From NCBI GenBank assembly GCA_006384855.1, contig VCJN01002036.1, positions 310,001 to 374,000 on the forward strand: a stretch of 64,000 bases of DNA. The letters run 5' to 3'. The stretch's first letter is position 1; each line of letters begins with the position of its first letter. Positions 1-11,540 of this stretch are shown piece by piece. Source of the DNA: Tetraselmis striata (lineage: Eukaryota; Chlorophyta; Chlorodendrophyceae; Chlorodendrales; Chlorodendraceae). The notes under the pieces were generated by a model, which was given only the letters and a program-made list of their open reading frames with translations, was not told where the DNA came from and did not search any database. Both the position numbers and the translations under genes were made by a program.

Positions 1-276
1 GGCTACTGCTTGTTCTTGTTCTTGCGTGCCCGGGGGACCCTCCGCTTCGACGATCTCGCTGCCTCCGCCTCCACCTCCGCCTCCGCCTCCGCCTCCGACT
101 GTCAGTTTCTTACCTCGGCGCTTCTTCACTGGCCTCTTCCGCCTCTTGTCATCCGTCAGTGTCTTCGCCACCCCGGGAGGCTGTGCCGTCGACGACGCCG
201 CCATGAGCTTCCTTACCTTGGCGTCGGGACGCCCCTTGTGCCCAGACGCCCACAACAAGCCACAATCGTTTCGCCT

Positions 277-560
277 TTAAGCGGCTGAGGATGCGGCCTC
301 CTCGGCCACCACGAGTTGCGCCGTTGGCACTGTGGAAGCCTTGGCGTTGAGGTGGGCCTTACGGCGCTCCCGGACGAACCTGCGCGCGGCACAAGTTAGC
401 CACGAGTGGGTGCGTGCTAATGTGGAGGGTGGAGTGTTTTGTTGCGCGCCCACCTTGTCACTCGTTTCCTCATGTCTATCTCGTCCTCCTCGATGCCGGC
501 GGCGCGGACACGCGAGACAACAAGGCTCGCCGCCCACTGTTGCCCGGGAGAGGAGGTCTG
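277..560 (-). pseudogene. CACTA small basic-protein gene (copy A, frameshifted)
   Basis: This is the counterpart of the two-exon gene at 39,964-40,250. The ATG near 560 is conserved, but one extra base a few codons downstream shifts the frame relative to copy B. The second exon (about 380-277) is intact and ends with the same AEEAASSAA tail and stop. The TATTTATA at about 680-690 is the reverse of the TATA box seen in copy B. Confidence 0.6.
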
Positions 561-1240
561 CCATTGCGTTGTGAGCGGTGAAGGGGGGGGGCGGCCGAGG
601 TGGAGAAACTAACACCAAGTCGACGACCGCCTTCCGCAGCAGTCAACGACACAGCGGAGGCGAGGAGCAGCGCGCCACTACTATTTATATGCACGTATTG
701 TCAAGAGCTAGTCGGTGCGGCATTGTGTCGGTGTAATTTCGCAATGTTTATTATTGAAGTAGCACGGCGTAATGAATACGCGGTTTCACCGAGTGAATCC
801 GGGATAATATGTGCGGTAGGGCGCGCGTATATGTGCGCGACGAATGTGCGCGGATGTGCGCAGCGTTGTGCGGCGGTGTGCGGCTGTGTGCACCGATGTA
901 AATATAGTGTGAATATTATATCGGCCGTAGACGATCGGGTCTGGCAACACCGCCCGTGCTTGTAAATAAGCGACCATGGATCACGTCATGCTCCGGTTGT
1001 ACTCCTACACTTCCTCCACTTTGGCGGGTGGGGGGGGGGGGGGGGTCCTGTCCTTATTACTTGCATCGGTTGACATGCTGGATATGGAGGTCACCGGGCA
1101 CATCGCGTGGTTTCGGAGCAGTTCATTCGCGCCTCCTCATCTTGTTTGCAATCGTCGCCCTAATCCAATGCATGGTGAGTAGCGGGACACAATGCCCCCC
1201 CCCCCCCCCCCCCCCCCCCCCGGTTTATGTAAACAAATAT

Positions 1241-2290
1241 CTAGCCGTGCATGCGCCGCAATCGGTACCAAATGAGCGGGGTATATGACAGTTGTTTCGG
1301 AGCAGTGCAAGCATTCCGTGCGTGTGCACAAGCACGTACGACTGGGAATGAGGCGGGGGTTGCGGATGGAGTGCATTGGCGGTGGCTGCATATAATAGCG
1401 TGTTCCTGGGGTTTTGGCTGCATCAGACGCCGTATTCCCACCCATCCGGCACGGAATGTCCGGTTTTCACACATTTGTGTGTTAATATAGTGTGAATATT
1501 ACGCATCTTTTACGCCGGGTGGATGGGCATCCAGCGTCCGATGCACCCCAAGTATTTGCAGCACGCTAGTCTGTGCACCGCCAGTGCACTCCGCAAGCCC
1601 CGCCTCCATTCGCGTCGGAACCGGTAGTACGTGTTGTTGTGTGCGCACATCGTGACAACATTACACGGTGGCAATTGCAATTAGCGGTGGATAATGTGAA
1701 GGCGTTTCCGAAATCGACAAAGAATGAGGCGGTGCTGGCGGGGTGCATTGGCGGTGCATAGAATAGCGTGTTGGTGGGGTTTTGGCTGCATCGGACGCCG
1801 TATTCCCACCCATCCGGCACGGAATGTCCGGTTTTCACACATTTGGGTGTGAATATAGTGTGAATATTACGCATCTTTTACGCCGGGTGGATGGGCATCC
1901 GGCGTCCGATGCACCCCAATTATTTGCAGCACGCTAGTCTGTGCACCGCCAGTGCACTCCGCAAGCCCCGCCTCCATCCGCGTCGGAACCAGTAGTAAGT
2001 GTTGTTGTGTGCCCACATCGTGACAACATTACACGGTGGCAATTGCAATTAGCGGTGGATAATGTGAAGGCGTTTTCGAAATCGACAGAGAATGAGGCGG
2101 TGCTGGCGGGGTGCATTGGCGGTGGCTGCATGTAATAGCGTGTTCCTGGGGTTTTGGCTGCATCGGACGCCGTATTCCCATCCATCCGGCGCGGAATGTC
2201 CGGTTTTCACACATTTGCGTGTGAATATATACAGTGTGAATATTACGTACGCGTCTTTTACGTCTTTTACGATGCACCCCGAATCTCACC
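1241..2290. repeat. Subterminal tandem repeats of about 366 bp with internal hairpins (copy A)
   Basis: Three units start near 1,432, 1,797 and 2,167, judged by the recurring CATCCGGCACGGAATGTCC (the third differs by a base). Each carries two arms, GCATCGGACGCC and its complement GGCGTCCGATGC, about 125 bp apart and bracketing the segment TGTGAATATTACG. The third right arm is decayed. CACTA elements are known to carry subterminal repeats bound by their TNPA-like protein. These units are much longer than typical plant ones. Confidence 0.85.
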
Positions 2291-3068
2291 AACACGCTAC
2301 TCTACGCACCCCCAATGCACTCCGCCAGCCCCGCCTCCATCCGCGACGTTCCATTGTATGTATGTACATACGTATATGTACTGCTCCGAAACCAGCCCAA
2401 ACTTAATGAGTGCACAAGTGTAAATTGGGGGGGGGGGGGGGGTGGAAGCGGGGCATCCACTCACACATACCCCGGCGATGCATGACAGATATTACATGCC
2501 GTGGCGGGTCGGCGGGCCGACCCGGCGGGGGTTGGGGGGGGGGGGGGGGGGGTCTATTCAACTACACGTGCGACAGTGTCGTTTCGTGGAGCAGTATGTG
2601 CCCGGCCTCATTTATACCGCCCCCTACCTGCGCTGCATGGTCCACCGCTACGAATTACTTAGCACAAACCGCCATTACTTAATAGGAACCTAGCACAGCC
2701 AGGCTTATGTGCCCGCTTTGCCGATCAACTTCTACGCACCTCCCGTCCCTCAGGCGCCGGACATGTGGGTTAAGCCGCCAGCCTCGGCAGTTGCTTAGCC
2801 AGACTTGGCATCCCGTACCGTGTCCATGGCTTCGCAGCTCTGCCGCCGGCACACGCCGAGTCCGGCGCTTGCTGCCGCCGGGTTGCGCACGCATGCACGC
2901 ACGGTAATACGCCGCCGACGCCGCCACGCTTACTTCCACCACCTTCGCCAGCCGCAGCTTCGCACGCCGTTCCGCCGACATACGAAACGCACGAAATCCC
3001 CCCCCCCCCCCCCCCCCCCGTCCCCGCGTCATGTATAACATATTCGAGGCGACTATGCGGGGCGCAGC

Positions 3069-3947
3069 ATGCACACGCCGCGGCGTGGGTCGGCGGAGCG
3101 GCGGGCGGCGGGAGCCCTAATGGCCGGGCAGTATCCACATACACCCACACCGGCACCGCCGCTCACCTCCGACGTGGATGAACCGCCTCCCAAAGGAAAC
3201 ATGCCGGTTGGTGGTAAGCGCAGCAGGCGTGGGGTGCCGGCGCCGGTACATGTGCGACGGAGCTGTCGCGCCAGGGACCGCACCGCAACCGCAACCGCAC
3301 CGCATGTGGAGCAGCACATGGCGGTGCCGGCCCCACCTATGTCTAGGGCCACCTCCTCACAGCACCCCGCCACGACGGCGTCGGCCACCGCCGACGGCGC
3401 CGTTGCGGGGGGGGACGCCCTTCCAGGCGACGATGATGCGCCTGATGCGCCGCGTCAGGAGGCGTAGGAGGCCGTGGTCGAGGCGACTGATAGGGCTGAG
3501 GGGGTTGTCGAGGCGAGCGAGGCTGCGCTCGCGCCACCCGCCCCGCAGCCACCTGCGGGACATGCCGACTTGGTCGTCGCCATGTTGACCGGAGCACTAC
3601 GAGCAGTGGCGGGAGGCGGCCACATGCACTATCATGTGCGTGTCCTGGCGGGACGCCCGTCATGCGTGTACTGCGGCCAACGGACGGACTGGGAGTGTTG
3701 CTGCGACGGCACCCCGGCTTTGTGCGGCCCCAAGTACCCATGCATGGCGACCCATCAGCGGGCAGTCCCCTGCCCGACCACGGCCGCGGTGAGGGCGGAG
3801 TTCCGCCATGTCAGGGACGCGTTCCACGACGCGACTCGCGCCGCCGTGTGTGAGGCTTCCGAGAAGGCACGCGCGGCTGGTAGGGTGCGCATGGTGAGGC
3901 GGCGGACGGCCCAGGAGATGAAGGAGAGCGAGACATGCCGTCAGTAA
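3069..3947 (+). pseudogene. CACTA second gene, proline-rich with Cys-rich finger (copy A)
   Basis: This gene runs convergent to the transposase. The first part (from 3,069 or 3,120) is rich in Pro, Ala and Arg. It ends in a TAG at 3,465-3,467 where copy B has a Glu codon. The continuation 3,474-3,947 is in an open frame and ends near 3,947 after a basic tail. Its hallmark is a Cys-rich module, CVYCGQRTDWECCCDG followed by CGPKYPC and MATH, resembling the cross-brace zinc finger seen at the C-termini of several DDE transposases. Copy B keeps the Glu codon but lacks 26 bases just before the finger. So each copy is broken in a different place, and the ancestral gene was probably one protein of about 290 residues. 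The function is unknown. It may be a DNA-binding accessory protein comparable in position to TNPA, but this is inference. Confidence 0.5.
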
Positions 3948-3999
3948 GGTCGGGCGCAATGATATTGGGTGGGGCACACGGGCGTGTAACACTTGCACT

Positions 4000-4375
4000 T
4001 TGCGCGTATGGCTGGGTTACATCCAGGCGGCGTCACACTATGCAACCGGAAAGGCTGCGTTGCTACTGCAAACGATGCTACGCCTCACTCGGTAGCAACC
4101 GCTGCCCCGCCTATCCCACAGCCGCTGCCCCCCCCCCCCCCCCCCCCCTCGCGCACCGTCCTGCGCCCTCGCGTGGATCCCCGCCACCAGCAGCTTGCAC
4201 TTGCACTTGCACTTTGCGCGTACTGCTGGGTTACATCCAGGCGGCGTCACACTATGGAACCGGAAAGGCTGCGTTGCTACTGCAAACGATGCTACGCCTC
4301 ACTCGGTAGCAACCGCTGCCCCGCCTATCCCACAGCCGCTGCCCCCCCCCCCCCCCCCCCCCTCGCGCACCGTCA
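4000..4375. repeat. Tandem repeat of about 250 bp between the convergent CACTA genes (copy A)
   Basis: About one and a half units are present. Each contains GGGTTACATCCAGGCGGC, a segment around TGCTACGCCTCACTCGGTAG, and a pure C tract (near 4,132 and 4,345). The same unit occurs about three times in copy B (36,010-36,540, inverted). Location and sequence show that the repeat belongs to the transposon rather than to the host. Confidence 0.8.
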
Positions 4376-4593
4376 TGCGACCTCGCGTGGATCGATCCCC
4401 GCCACCAGCAGCTTGGGGGCGTCGACGCCCAAGTCGGCAGCATTCGCGGAGGACATGTGGACAGGGACCATGAGAACATCCACCTTGCGGATGCCCGGAC
4501 CGTCTAGGAGGACAAGGGCCTCCTCCCCGCCGGAACCACCGCCACCGCCCGGCACTCTCCACAAGTCCAAGCCCACGGCAGTGTGGGCTCGTT

Positions 4594-6083
4594 TTAGCGT
4601 CCACACCGTACACAATGCAGCCCTATGGGCCGCGCGCTGGCATGGGTGTTGTCCGAGTCAGCCCCCGGCGGGGGCGGCGGCGTGGCAAGGTAGAAGTGTT
4701 GAGCTCGCGCGACCATGGTGGTGTACTTGGCGTCTTCGCGCTCCGCCAGCAGGCATGCGGATAAACCTGTCGGCATTGCACTCCGGACAGTGCTGGTCGG
4801 GGAGGTTCGCCCATCCGCCAGCCTTCCCGGGCGCCCCGCTGAACGACGCCACGCACCCCTTGGGGCACATGTGCCGGACATACCTGGATGTATCACAGCA
4901 TGCATCGGGAGGCGAGGAGCGTGAGGGGCCTGACACCCCAAGACGCGCCGCGTCAAGCACGCACCCAGGCAGACATCCCGGCCGTACCCGCGGGAACTTC
5001 CGCATCGCCTTGTGGCTGCGTGGCACGGCCATCCCACCCCAGGTGAAGCCGGCGGGCATGATGTCATGCAGCAGCTGCCAGTCGCTGTCAGCGGAGTTGT
5101 TAAACTTCTTGCTCTTCACATGGGCCGAGCACTTCATGACTGCAAACGTGAGGGCATTCGTGTAGGACTCCGGCACAGCAGCTGACTCCCACGCCCGGAG
5201 GTGCGCCGCCTCCTCCTCCTCCTCCTCATCGCTCGTCCACCCGGCGCCAGCCGCGTCCCCCCCCCCCTCCTACTTCCCAGCCCTCCTCTTTGGATTCACT
5301 GGACTGGTCATCGCCTTCAGGGACGGTTGCCAAGCGAGCCTCCCCGTCCGCATCCACAGGGGAATGCTCATGGGCAGCCGCCATAGCCTCCACAACCTGC
5401 CATGCCGACCGGGCGGGTGCGTGTGATTCCATACAACCGCAGGTGAGTGGTGCCACCAGCACACAGGCCGGGCCCACTCACCTCTGAACGCAGAAGGTCC
5501 ACAGTGTCACCGTCCTCGAAAACAGCGCGCCACTGGGTCGCCCCGCCGTAGATCTCCAACACCCACTCGGTAACGACGCTGGTTATCACGCCGTAGTGCC
5601 ATACTCCCCGGAACTTCTTGGCGATGACCTTCATGTAGAAGTCACCGGGATCGCCTTCCCGTATCACGCCCTCATCGCGGGTTCCACGCCCGCCGGCGGC
5701 CACGCAGGCGCGTCGATGTCCATACCGTCTTCGCCAACGGGGTCCTCCCCCACGCCCATCACATCGTCCACCTTCGAGCCGCCGTCGTCCGAGACCGGCG
5801 CCGGCGGGCCGTTTCCGACGGCTGTAGCTACTCCTGCTGCCGCCCGTGCTGCTGCTGCTGCTGCTGTTGCTGCTGCGGCCGCCCCTGCTGCTGTTGCTTG
5901 TGATAAGGCGGCCTTGCGGCGCAAATTAGCCGCACGCTTCAACGAGTGGCTACAGTTCGGGAATGTTAGGAAGTGCCGCTCTCGCGCCATCTTATCACAT
6001 GTGCCCGTCACGTTGCCCCGGCAGTGCTTGCATGAGTACACGCCATCCTTCGACACACTCGCTATCCATCCCTTTGCCGGCAT
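4594..6083 (-). pseudogene. CACTA transposase: BED-like finger, Tudor-like domain, TNP2-type zinc motifs (copy A)
   Basis: The ATG is at 6,083. The first part (6,083-5,900) has a BED-like zinc finger with CKHC followed by RERHFLTFPNC (C-x2-C, then H-x5-C). An Ala-rich linker and an acidic stretch follow. Then comes a Tudor/Agenet-like fold around 5,670-5,485 with the typical WHYGVI and VFEDGD motifs. An intron (5,481 down to about 5,390) separates this from a linker at VVEAMAAAHEHSP. The 5,176-4,658 stretch matches the N-terminal part of TNP2 transposases: MKCSAHVKSKKF, then LLHDIMPAGF, then a zinc pair read as RHMCPKGC and HCPECNADRF. The DDE catalytic core normally found downstream is missing, and at least one frame change lies between finger and Tudor-like domain. 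I infer a once-fused chromatin-reading transposase in the nucleus. Family recognition is from memory of algal EnSpm proteins. Confidence 0.7.
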
Positions 6084-6561
6084 GCCTGCTGCCGCGCGCG
6101 GGGGGCGGGGGGGGGGGGGTTGAGAGTTGGGGTGGATGTAACCCACCACCGGCAGGCAACACAGATGCGACTGCGCGGCTGTCCGCGCTTGATTCAACGG
6201 TGAGCGGCGGTGACCGTGAGGCGACCCCGTACTTCATGCGCGTGCTGGGGCGTTACACAATCATCAGCAGTTAGCTAGACATCTCACAGCAGCGATGTGC
6301 GGCGATGTGCAGCGAGTACGTGCAGCCGCCTGTACTTAGCCCGGGTGCTCCGCGTCGGCGCGCGACATGCGAGCCCGCGTGCGCATATCAATTTGATGAA
6401 ATTATGGAAACGAGAAATTCATATAGTACTTTACACGTCGCGCGCGATAGTCGTCGCTACTCGGTATGAAATCCACGTCCCTCGTCCGTCCCGTATCGTC
6501 CCCGTATGTCGTCGTTCGTCACCAGTAGGGCACAATTACGTCACATCTAAATCTCACAGTG

Positions 6562-9060
6562 GCGCGATTGTCGTACGCTATGGTGTCACCTGCTAGAGGA
6601 TGATGATACCAAGCGTTAGATGGAGCGCTGCCTTAGTGGAGTGTTAGTAGTAGGTACTAGAGCCTACTAGAACCATCTAGAACGCTATAGCATTTGCCAT
6701 AGCAATAGTAGTGAAATATTACATCACTGTGCTGCGGACAGACGAAGGTGCTAGGAACCGTGTCTGTACTTAGTAATGTATGACTAAAATAGCGACGGGC
6801 CGCGGATTAGGACCGGACACGTCGATTTTAGTATGAGTCTAGTAGTTACACGCAGCACAAGTGGCGGAAATTGGATCTGTACACAGCGCACGGAATGACG
6901 GAAACCAGCGACTATAAATAGGCCGGCAAAACCACCGCCGGGCCAGTCACCCAGGTTACCGGCATTCCGGTATTGTAAGAATCCCTTTTCCCAAATCTCC
7001 GCTCATTATTCCTGGCCGTGTGGAATAACGATCCAATGGGCCCTCGACTCAGCTCCTGCGTCTATCTATGGCTAGACGGTCTATTCGGCCTAAGTCCTAA
7101 GCGGGGCTGTAACAGGGAGGGGGAGGGGGAGGGGGAGGAGGGGGAGCTGGACGGGGAGGAGTAGGAGCTGGAGGAGGAGGAGGACACCGGCGCAAACAAT
7201 ACCGGTGGCGAGGAGGATGAAGATGATGACGAGGAGCGAGGAGGAGGAGGAGGAGGAGTCCGACGAGGAGGAGGGGAAGGAGGAGGGCGATGACTGCTCC
7301 GAGGAGGATTCGGAAGAGAGTGATAATACTTCTAGTGATGGTGATGATGATGCGATGGGTAATGACTAAGCCGATACCGCAAGCGGCCTCATGTGTGCGT
7401 GTAGACACTTGGGCGGCCGCGCCTATCTTCCAATTGAGAGCCGGCCATGAATACATGTGAACAATGTGTCACCACAATTGGTTTCGAAGCATCTGCATAT
7501 TATTCATGTCCTCACTTCATGTTTTCGGCCGAATGACAAACATGGTGGTTTCGGATCTTGTCCAGAAGCGAGACTGTACTCTTGCATTGCTTTTATCATC
7601 ATGCATGTTTTGTTGCATGTTCGCTTTGATCATACATGAAACTAGCAATGACAATGTTGTTTCAAAGAATCATAGAACCGTTCTATTACAAACTTAGTTA
7701 GCCATGAACCACAGTGCCCGCTACGTTGGTAATAAATTACCAAGTTATATCCATCATCATCAAATTTTTTCGCCCCCGGGACAGACTTGGCAGTGAAACC
7801 CTTGCAGCGTCTCTACGACCCCGTCAACATCATGTTGACCCAACCGTGAAGGTTAATGATTATTCACATGCGGCAAGCTGGCCGCTTAGTAATAAAAGAG
7901 CCAACGTTCTGCTCCCTTGAAAACAAGGTTTCCTAATGCCAACATCGCTTAACACTGCAACCTCGCATCTAGTGACGAACCTAACATTTGTTTTGAATCA
8001 TTGTTCAATGTAGATTGGGCCGTTATGTCTACTTGTAGTGATTCGGGCGTCGGCTCAACGACAGGTTCTTCTCCATCTGGACATGATGGCGCACGAACGT
8101 ACGGATGAGAATTTCACACACGGGTGGTGAGCCGGGTGTGGTCTTGAACAACCTACGGTGACCTTGCTCGCAACATGCTGCGAGGCAGTACACACAGCGA
8201 AAAAAAAATGGAAGATGGCATGCTCAGCTTTTATGGCTGCTTTTATGTCTCCTCGTGCTGCAGCCAAAAAGGGCGCAACGACAGGTGCCTAGTATCCCGT
8301 ACCACTGAGCAGCACGGTACCCGGAAACGCGGTTGGGGAAAGGAGGAAACCCCATACCCCATACTAAACTACAAGTTTAGAACATCATACATGGCGCGCG
8401 CCATTTCGGATGAGAATAAAACCTCGACAAGTCTCATCACCCACCTGTACCTGTATTAATCCTTAATCTTCACCGGTTTTATACTATGATCACCTCAGTT
8501 TTCTCTCGTCGTACTTTTAACGTGAATACTGGCTGAAAGGAAAAGTTTGGTCGGCTCAAGAATCCAAAATTTCTCTAAAGGGGGTGCATGCCAGGCACAT
8601 TTCTTCAGCGAACCCTCCTCGTTCGAACAAGTATTCCCATACTGGCACGTGTCCATAAAAATATGTATCGTGTGCTGATACCTAGTTAAAAAAACAAAAC
8701 GTACCGGAGACCCGGTGATGTCATCCCTTCGTACAGGTATTCAGGGCCACGTTCCTTTTACGAGTACCAGGTAAGGATTACACCTACCGTACAGGCCGTG
8801 ACCGATTTACTATTTGACGATTCACGATTCACTATTTTGACTCATATATCGCCCGCGGATAGCATTCCGATTCCCATTCTCAGCGCCTGCCAATCTTCAT
8901 TATTAAAAATGAAACCCAGTCAGTTGCATCAGAACGCTGCGTCCGCACGCGATCAGCGAACCCACGGTGCGATGTTCCTCGCGACGGGTACCTGTACCCT
9001 GTAGCGGGTAGGTACCCTGTAGCAGCGGGTACCATCAGTATCCCCTGGGGGATATCACAC
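6562..9060. other. Intergenic, no supported gene
   Basis: A TATAAATA lies at 6,913. A GGA-rich run (7,110-7,330) ends in a short acidic frame (ATG 7,216, about 50 codons, many Glu and Asp, stop near 7,369), which I take as low-complexity sequence. A dispersed repeat shared with 47,680 and 58,425 sits at about 7,775-7,820. A TAATCCTTA motif occurs at about 8,457. Open frames here are short and show no family resemblance. Confidence 0.6.
7775..7825 (-). repeat. Dispersed repeat, copy 1 of 3
   Basis: About 50 bp containing GAGACGCTGCAAGGGTTTCA on the minus strand. The same core is found on the plus strand at about 47,680-47,735 and 58,425-58,460. Copies 1 and 2 also share the following stretch up to TGTCCCGGGG. 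The parent element is not recognised. Confidence 0.7.
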
Positions 9061-11540
9061 AATATTCAACCATTGTGGGGCCGCACTTGCCAAAGATGTG
9101 AATCTCTTACATTTTTGGGTGTGAGTGAGCCCACGGCGGGGCGTAAACGTACGTAGTGGCGTACTGTCCGCGTTGAAAAGGGTAGCATATCGGGGTGGGT
9201 GGGTTGCGCTAGCTGGTCAGCTGGCGCAAAGGCAGAAGGTGGACTCCCCTCGTGGTGCGGGTGAGTCATGTAACAGGGCTGTCGCATGCTGTAGTCGCTA
9301 GCGCCGCTGGACGTCGGGAAGTCCAAGCGGTGCGCGTACTACGAGTATTTTGTAGCTAGCATTCAAACTAGAATCTTAACGTTACCAGCACCGGTGACAG
9401 AATAGCCCGGTGTAAAATATATTACCAACATGACCATTTAACCATTATGGGACCGCATTTGCCATCATGCCGCCCATGGGCGGGCAGCATGTCGCTAGTG
9501 GCCCACCCCAAGGGGTAAGCTAGCCGAAGAGCTGCCACGATGCCGCACACGGCAGCGCCGTGGGATTGATGTAGTCGAGCAAGACGCTGGACAACTGCGC
9601 CCAACCGCCAAAGTGCTTAATCTTCTGCAGCACCACGCCGATGGCGTACGCCGCAGTGGCCGCTCCTATGCGGAGAGAGTGTGACGTCCACACAAACCCG
9701 GGAGGCGTGTGCTCCTCCAACACATGTTTCACTAGCATCAACCAGTATGTAACGATGGCCGATGTCCACGACGCCGCCGGCTCGTCGTGGGTCACTACCC
9801 ACCGGGCTGCTGGCCGTCCGCGATGGCCGCAGTAGACTGCGCGTGCGGCATCAAAATAGAGCAGAAGGGCCGCAATCCGGGGCTACGCGCGCGCCGGAAT
9901 CTGGCACTGTAACTTCGGTCACGGTGTTGCCCTCGTCTGCCTTTTCGGTCCCGATGGTACAGTAGGATTGTAACATCTGCAGTAACCGTCAAATCGCCCG
10001 TGTTGCAAGCTACGCCGGCCTTGCCACGCGCGTAGAACACATACATGGCAACGACTGCCATCGCGGCGCGGAACAAGAGGATACGAGGATGTTGGCCGCT
10101 GGTCCATCTGGGTCCCAGCTTCTCACGCAGGGTCTCCGCCAGCCGCAATGTCCGTGTGATCAACCGGGCGGGCACGTCGGTGCGGACCCTAGGCGGGTCT
10201 AGCTCAACCTGCGATGCCGCGAGGCCCTTTCTCACCTTGCTGATGAGGTCGCCTTGCGCCACCGGCTCCGCGCCATGGTCGCGGTAGAAGCCGTTGATCG
10301 CGGAAAGGTAAGGATGCAGACTGGATGCCTTGACAGTCCCCGGCAAACCCTACCACGCGATGTAGCGCGCGACGGCTGCCGCCGTGGCATCGACGGTTGC
10401 TGCCATGGGGCGGAACACCCTGCTTAGCGCATAACTGTAGGAACGGGCGGATGGCACTGCCGTACGTACTCGCGGTAGTCTCTGCCCACGCCGACGCGTA
10501 AAAATGAAGCGCCGTTTCGCCGAGTTGGTCGTTGCCTAGTACTGAACGCACGTACGGACGCATAGTAGTAGCTGCCCACGGATTCGTGCCACTCGTTTGG
10601 ATGCCTAACATATAGTTGCCTACGGCACGCGTGGGACGCGCGGGGGCCTGACGACATGCGTAGCACCTTGTACGGGGAATAGCGCCAAGGTTGCGCTCAC
10701 TGATCCGCGGCGCAGGTGCAGCCATGATGGAATGGCACAGTCACGGAAGATACTCACTGCCTAGCGCGGCGCTCCGGGCATATCGCGCCCTGCCCTCCGC
10801 CCCGGCCGGAAAAGATCGCGGCGAGGCAGTACCACGCACTTCGCCACCGCCATCTCGGTAAGTGCGTGGTGCCACACCCTGCCCTTCCAGCGAGGGGCCA
10901 CGACGGTAGCGGCCGCGCCGCTCTGGCGCAGCTTCTGCACCAGGTCCGGCAGAAGCGGCCAAGGAAGGTTGCAGTAGTTGTTCTCGCGATGCCACTCCGC
11001 ATCGGACATGTGCAGGGAGTCCACTGCCTCGCAGTCGGGGTCCAACTACGCAGCGTTGTAGCGTGGTATAGCATCGCGTTCAGGGGTGATGCGAACCGGT
11101 CGACGGAGTGGGCACCCCACATGGCCTCCAGCTTTGCGAATAGGACGGGGTCCAGTTGCCAGTCGACGCCGTCGAGGTGTCGGCTCAGTCGATCCGCCCA
11201 GACGTTCGCGGCGGACCGAATGTAGCGGGCTCTGATGTGTACGCCGTTGCTATCCAACAGGTACCATAGCTTGCGTAGTTCCGCCATCATCTCCGGAGAG
11301 CGGGAGGTGAGGCCAGCAAGGACGCTGCACACCGCTTGGTTGTTCTCGAGCAGCAACACGCGGCGACCGGCGAGGTGCGGCAGGAAAGACTCCACTGCCA
11401 GCCGAACGGCCTTCAGTCCTTTCCAAGTTATGTGCTGGCGCTCGTAGGCTGCCCCCCAGAACCCCCGCGCCTCCAGCAGGCCAGTCAGCAGCGCCCCAGC
11501 CGTAGCCGGAGCTGTCGCAGTGCATGTAGGGACGACGAGG
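9060..11540 (-). mobile_element. Fossil tyrosine-recombinase (DIRS-like) retrotransposon Y1, partial
   Basis: Parts seen are a tyrosine recombinase region (about 10,725-9,520) with an N-terminal core-binding-like segment and an HSLRIGAATAAYA box typical of the recombinase HxxR motif, and an RNase H region (about 11,525-10,760) with DSSGYGWGA and ENNQAVCSVLAGLTSRSP. The order RNase H then recombinase is that of DIRS/PAT/Ngaro elements. The gag and reverse transcriptase parts are absent, and the element stops where Y2 begins. Two similar 25-bp segments at 9,068 and 9,440 may belong to its terminal repeats. It is broken, with several breaks, and is old enough to have lost half its length. Confidence 0.8.

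Larger units (their letters stand above)
1..6561 (-). mobile_element. CACTA/EnSpm-like DNA transposon, copy A (cut by window edge)
   Basis: The right terminus at 6,540-6,561 differs at one base from the 22-bp terminal inverted repeat of copy B (33,865-41,241), reading inward CACTGTGAGATT. CACTG-type termini and a TNP2-like transposase identify the CACTA/EnSpm superfamily. The whole segment aligns in inverted orientation with copy B. Base 1 corresponds to about 40,536, so roughly 700 bp including the other terminus lie outside the window. Contents from the right end inward are the transposase gene on the minus strand (about 6,083-4,600), a tandem repeat of about 250 bp, a convergent gene on the plus strand (about 3,069-3,947), three repeats of about 366 bp, and a small basic-protein gene on the minus strand (about 560-277). 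Frameshifts and an in-frame stop make this copy non-autonomous. Confidence 0.8.

Noticed and set aside
6600-7110. Possible solo LTR suggested by a TATAAATA at 6,913
   Set aside because: No paired repeat, primer-binding site or terminal TG/CA could be found.
7097-7456. Hydrophobic open frame on the minus strand
   Set aside because: It is the antisense of a GGA-rich low-complexity run.
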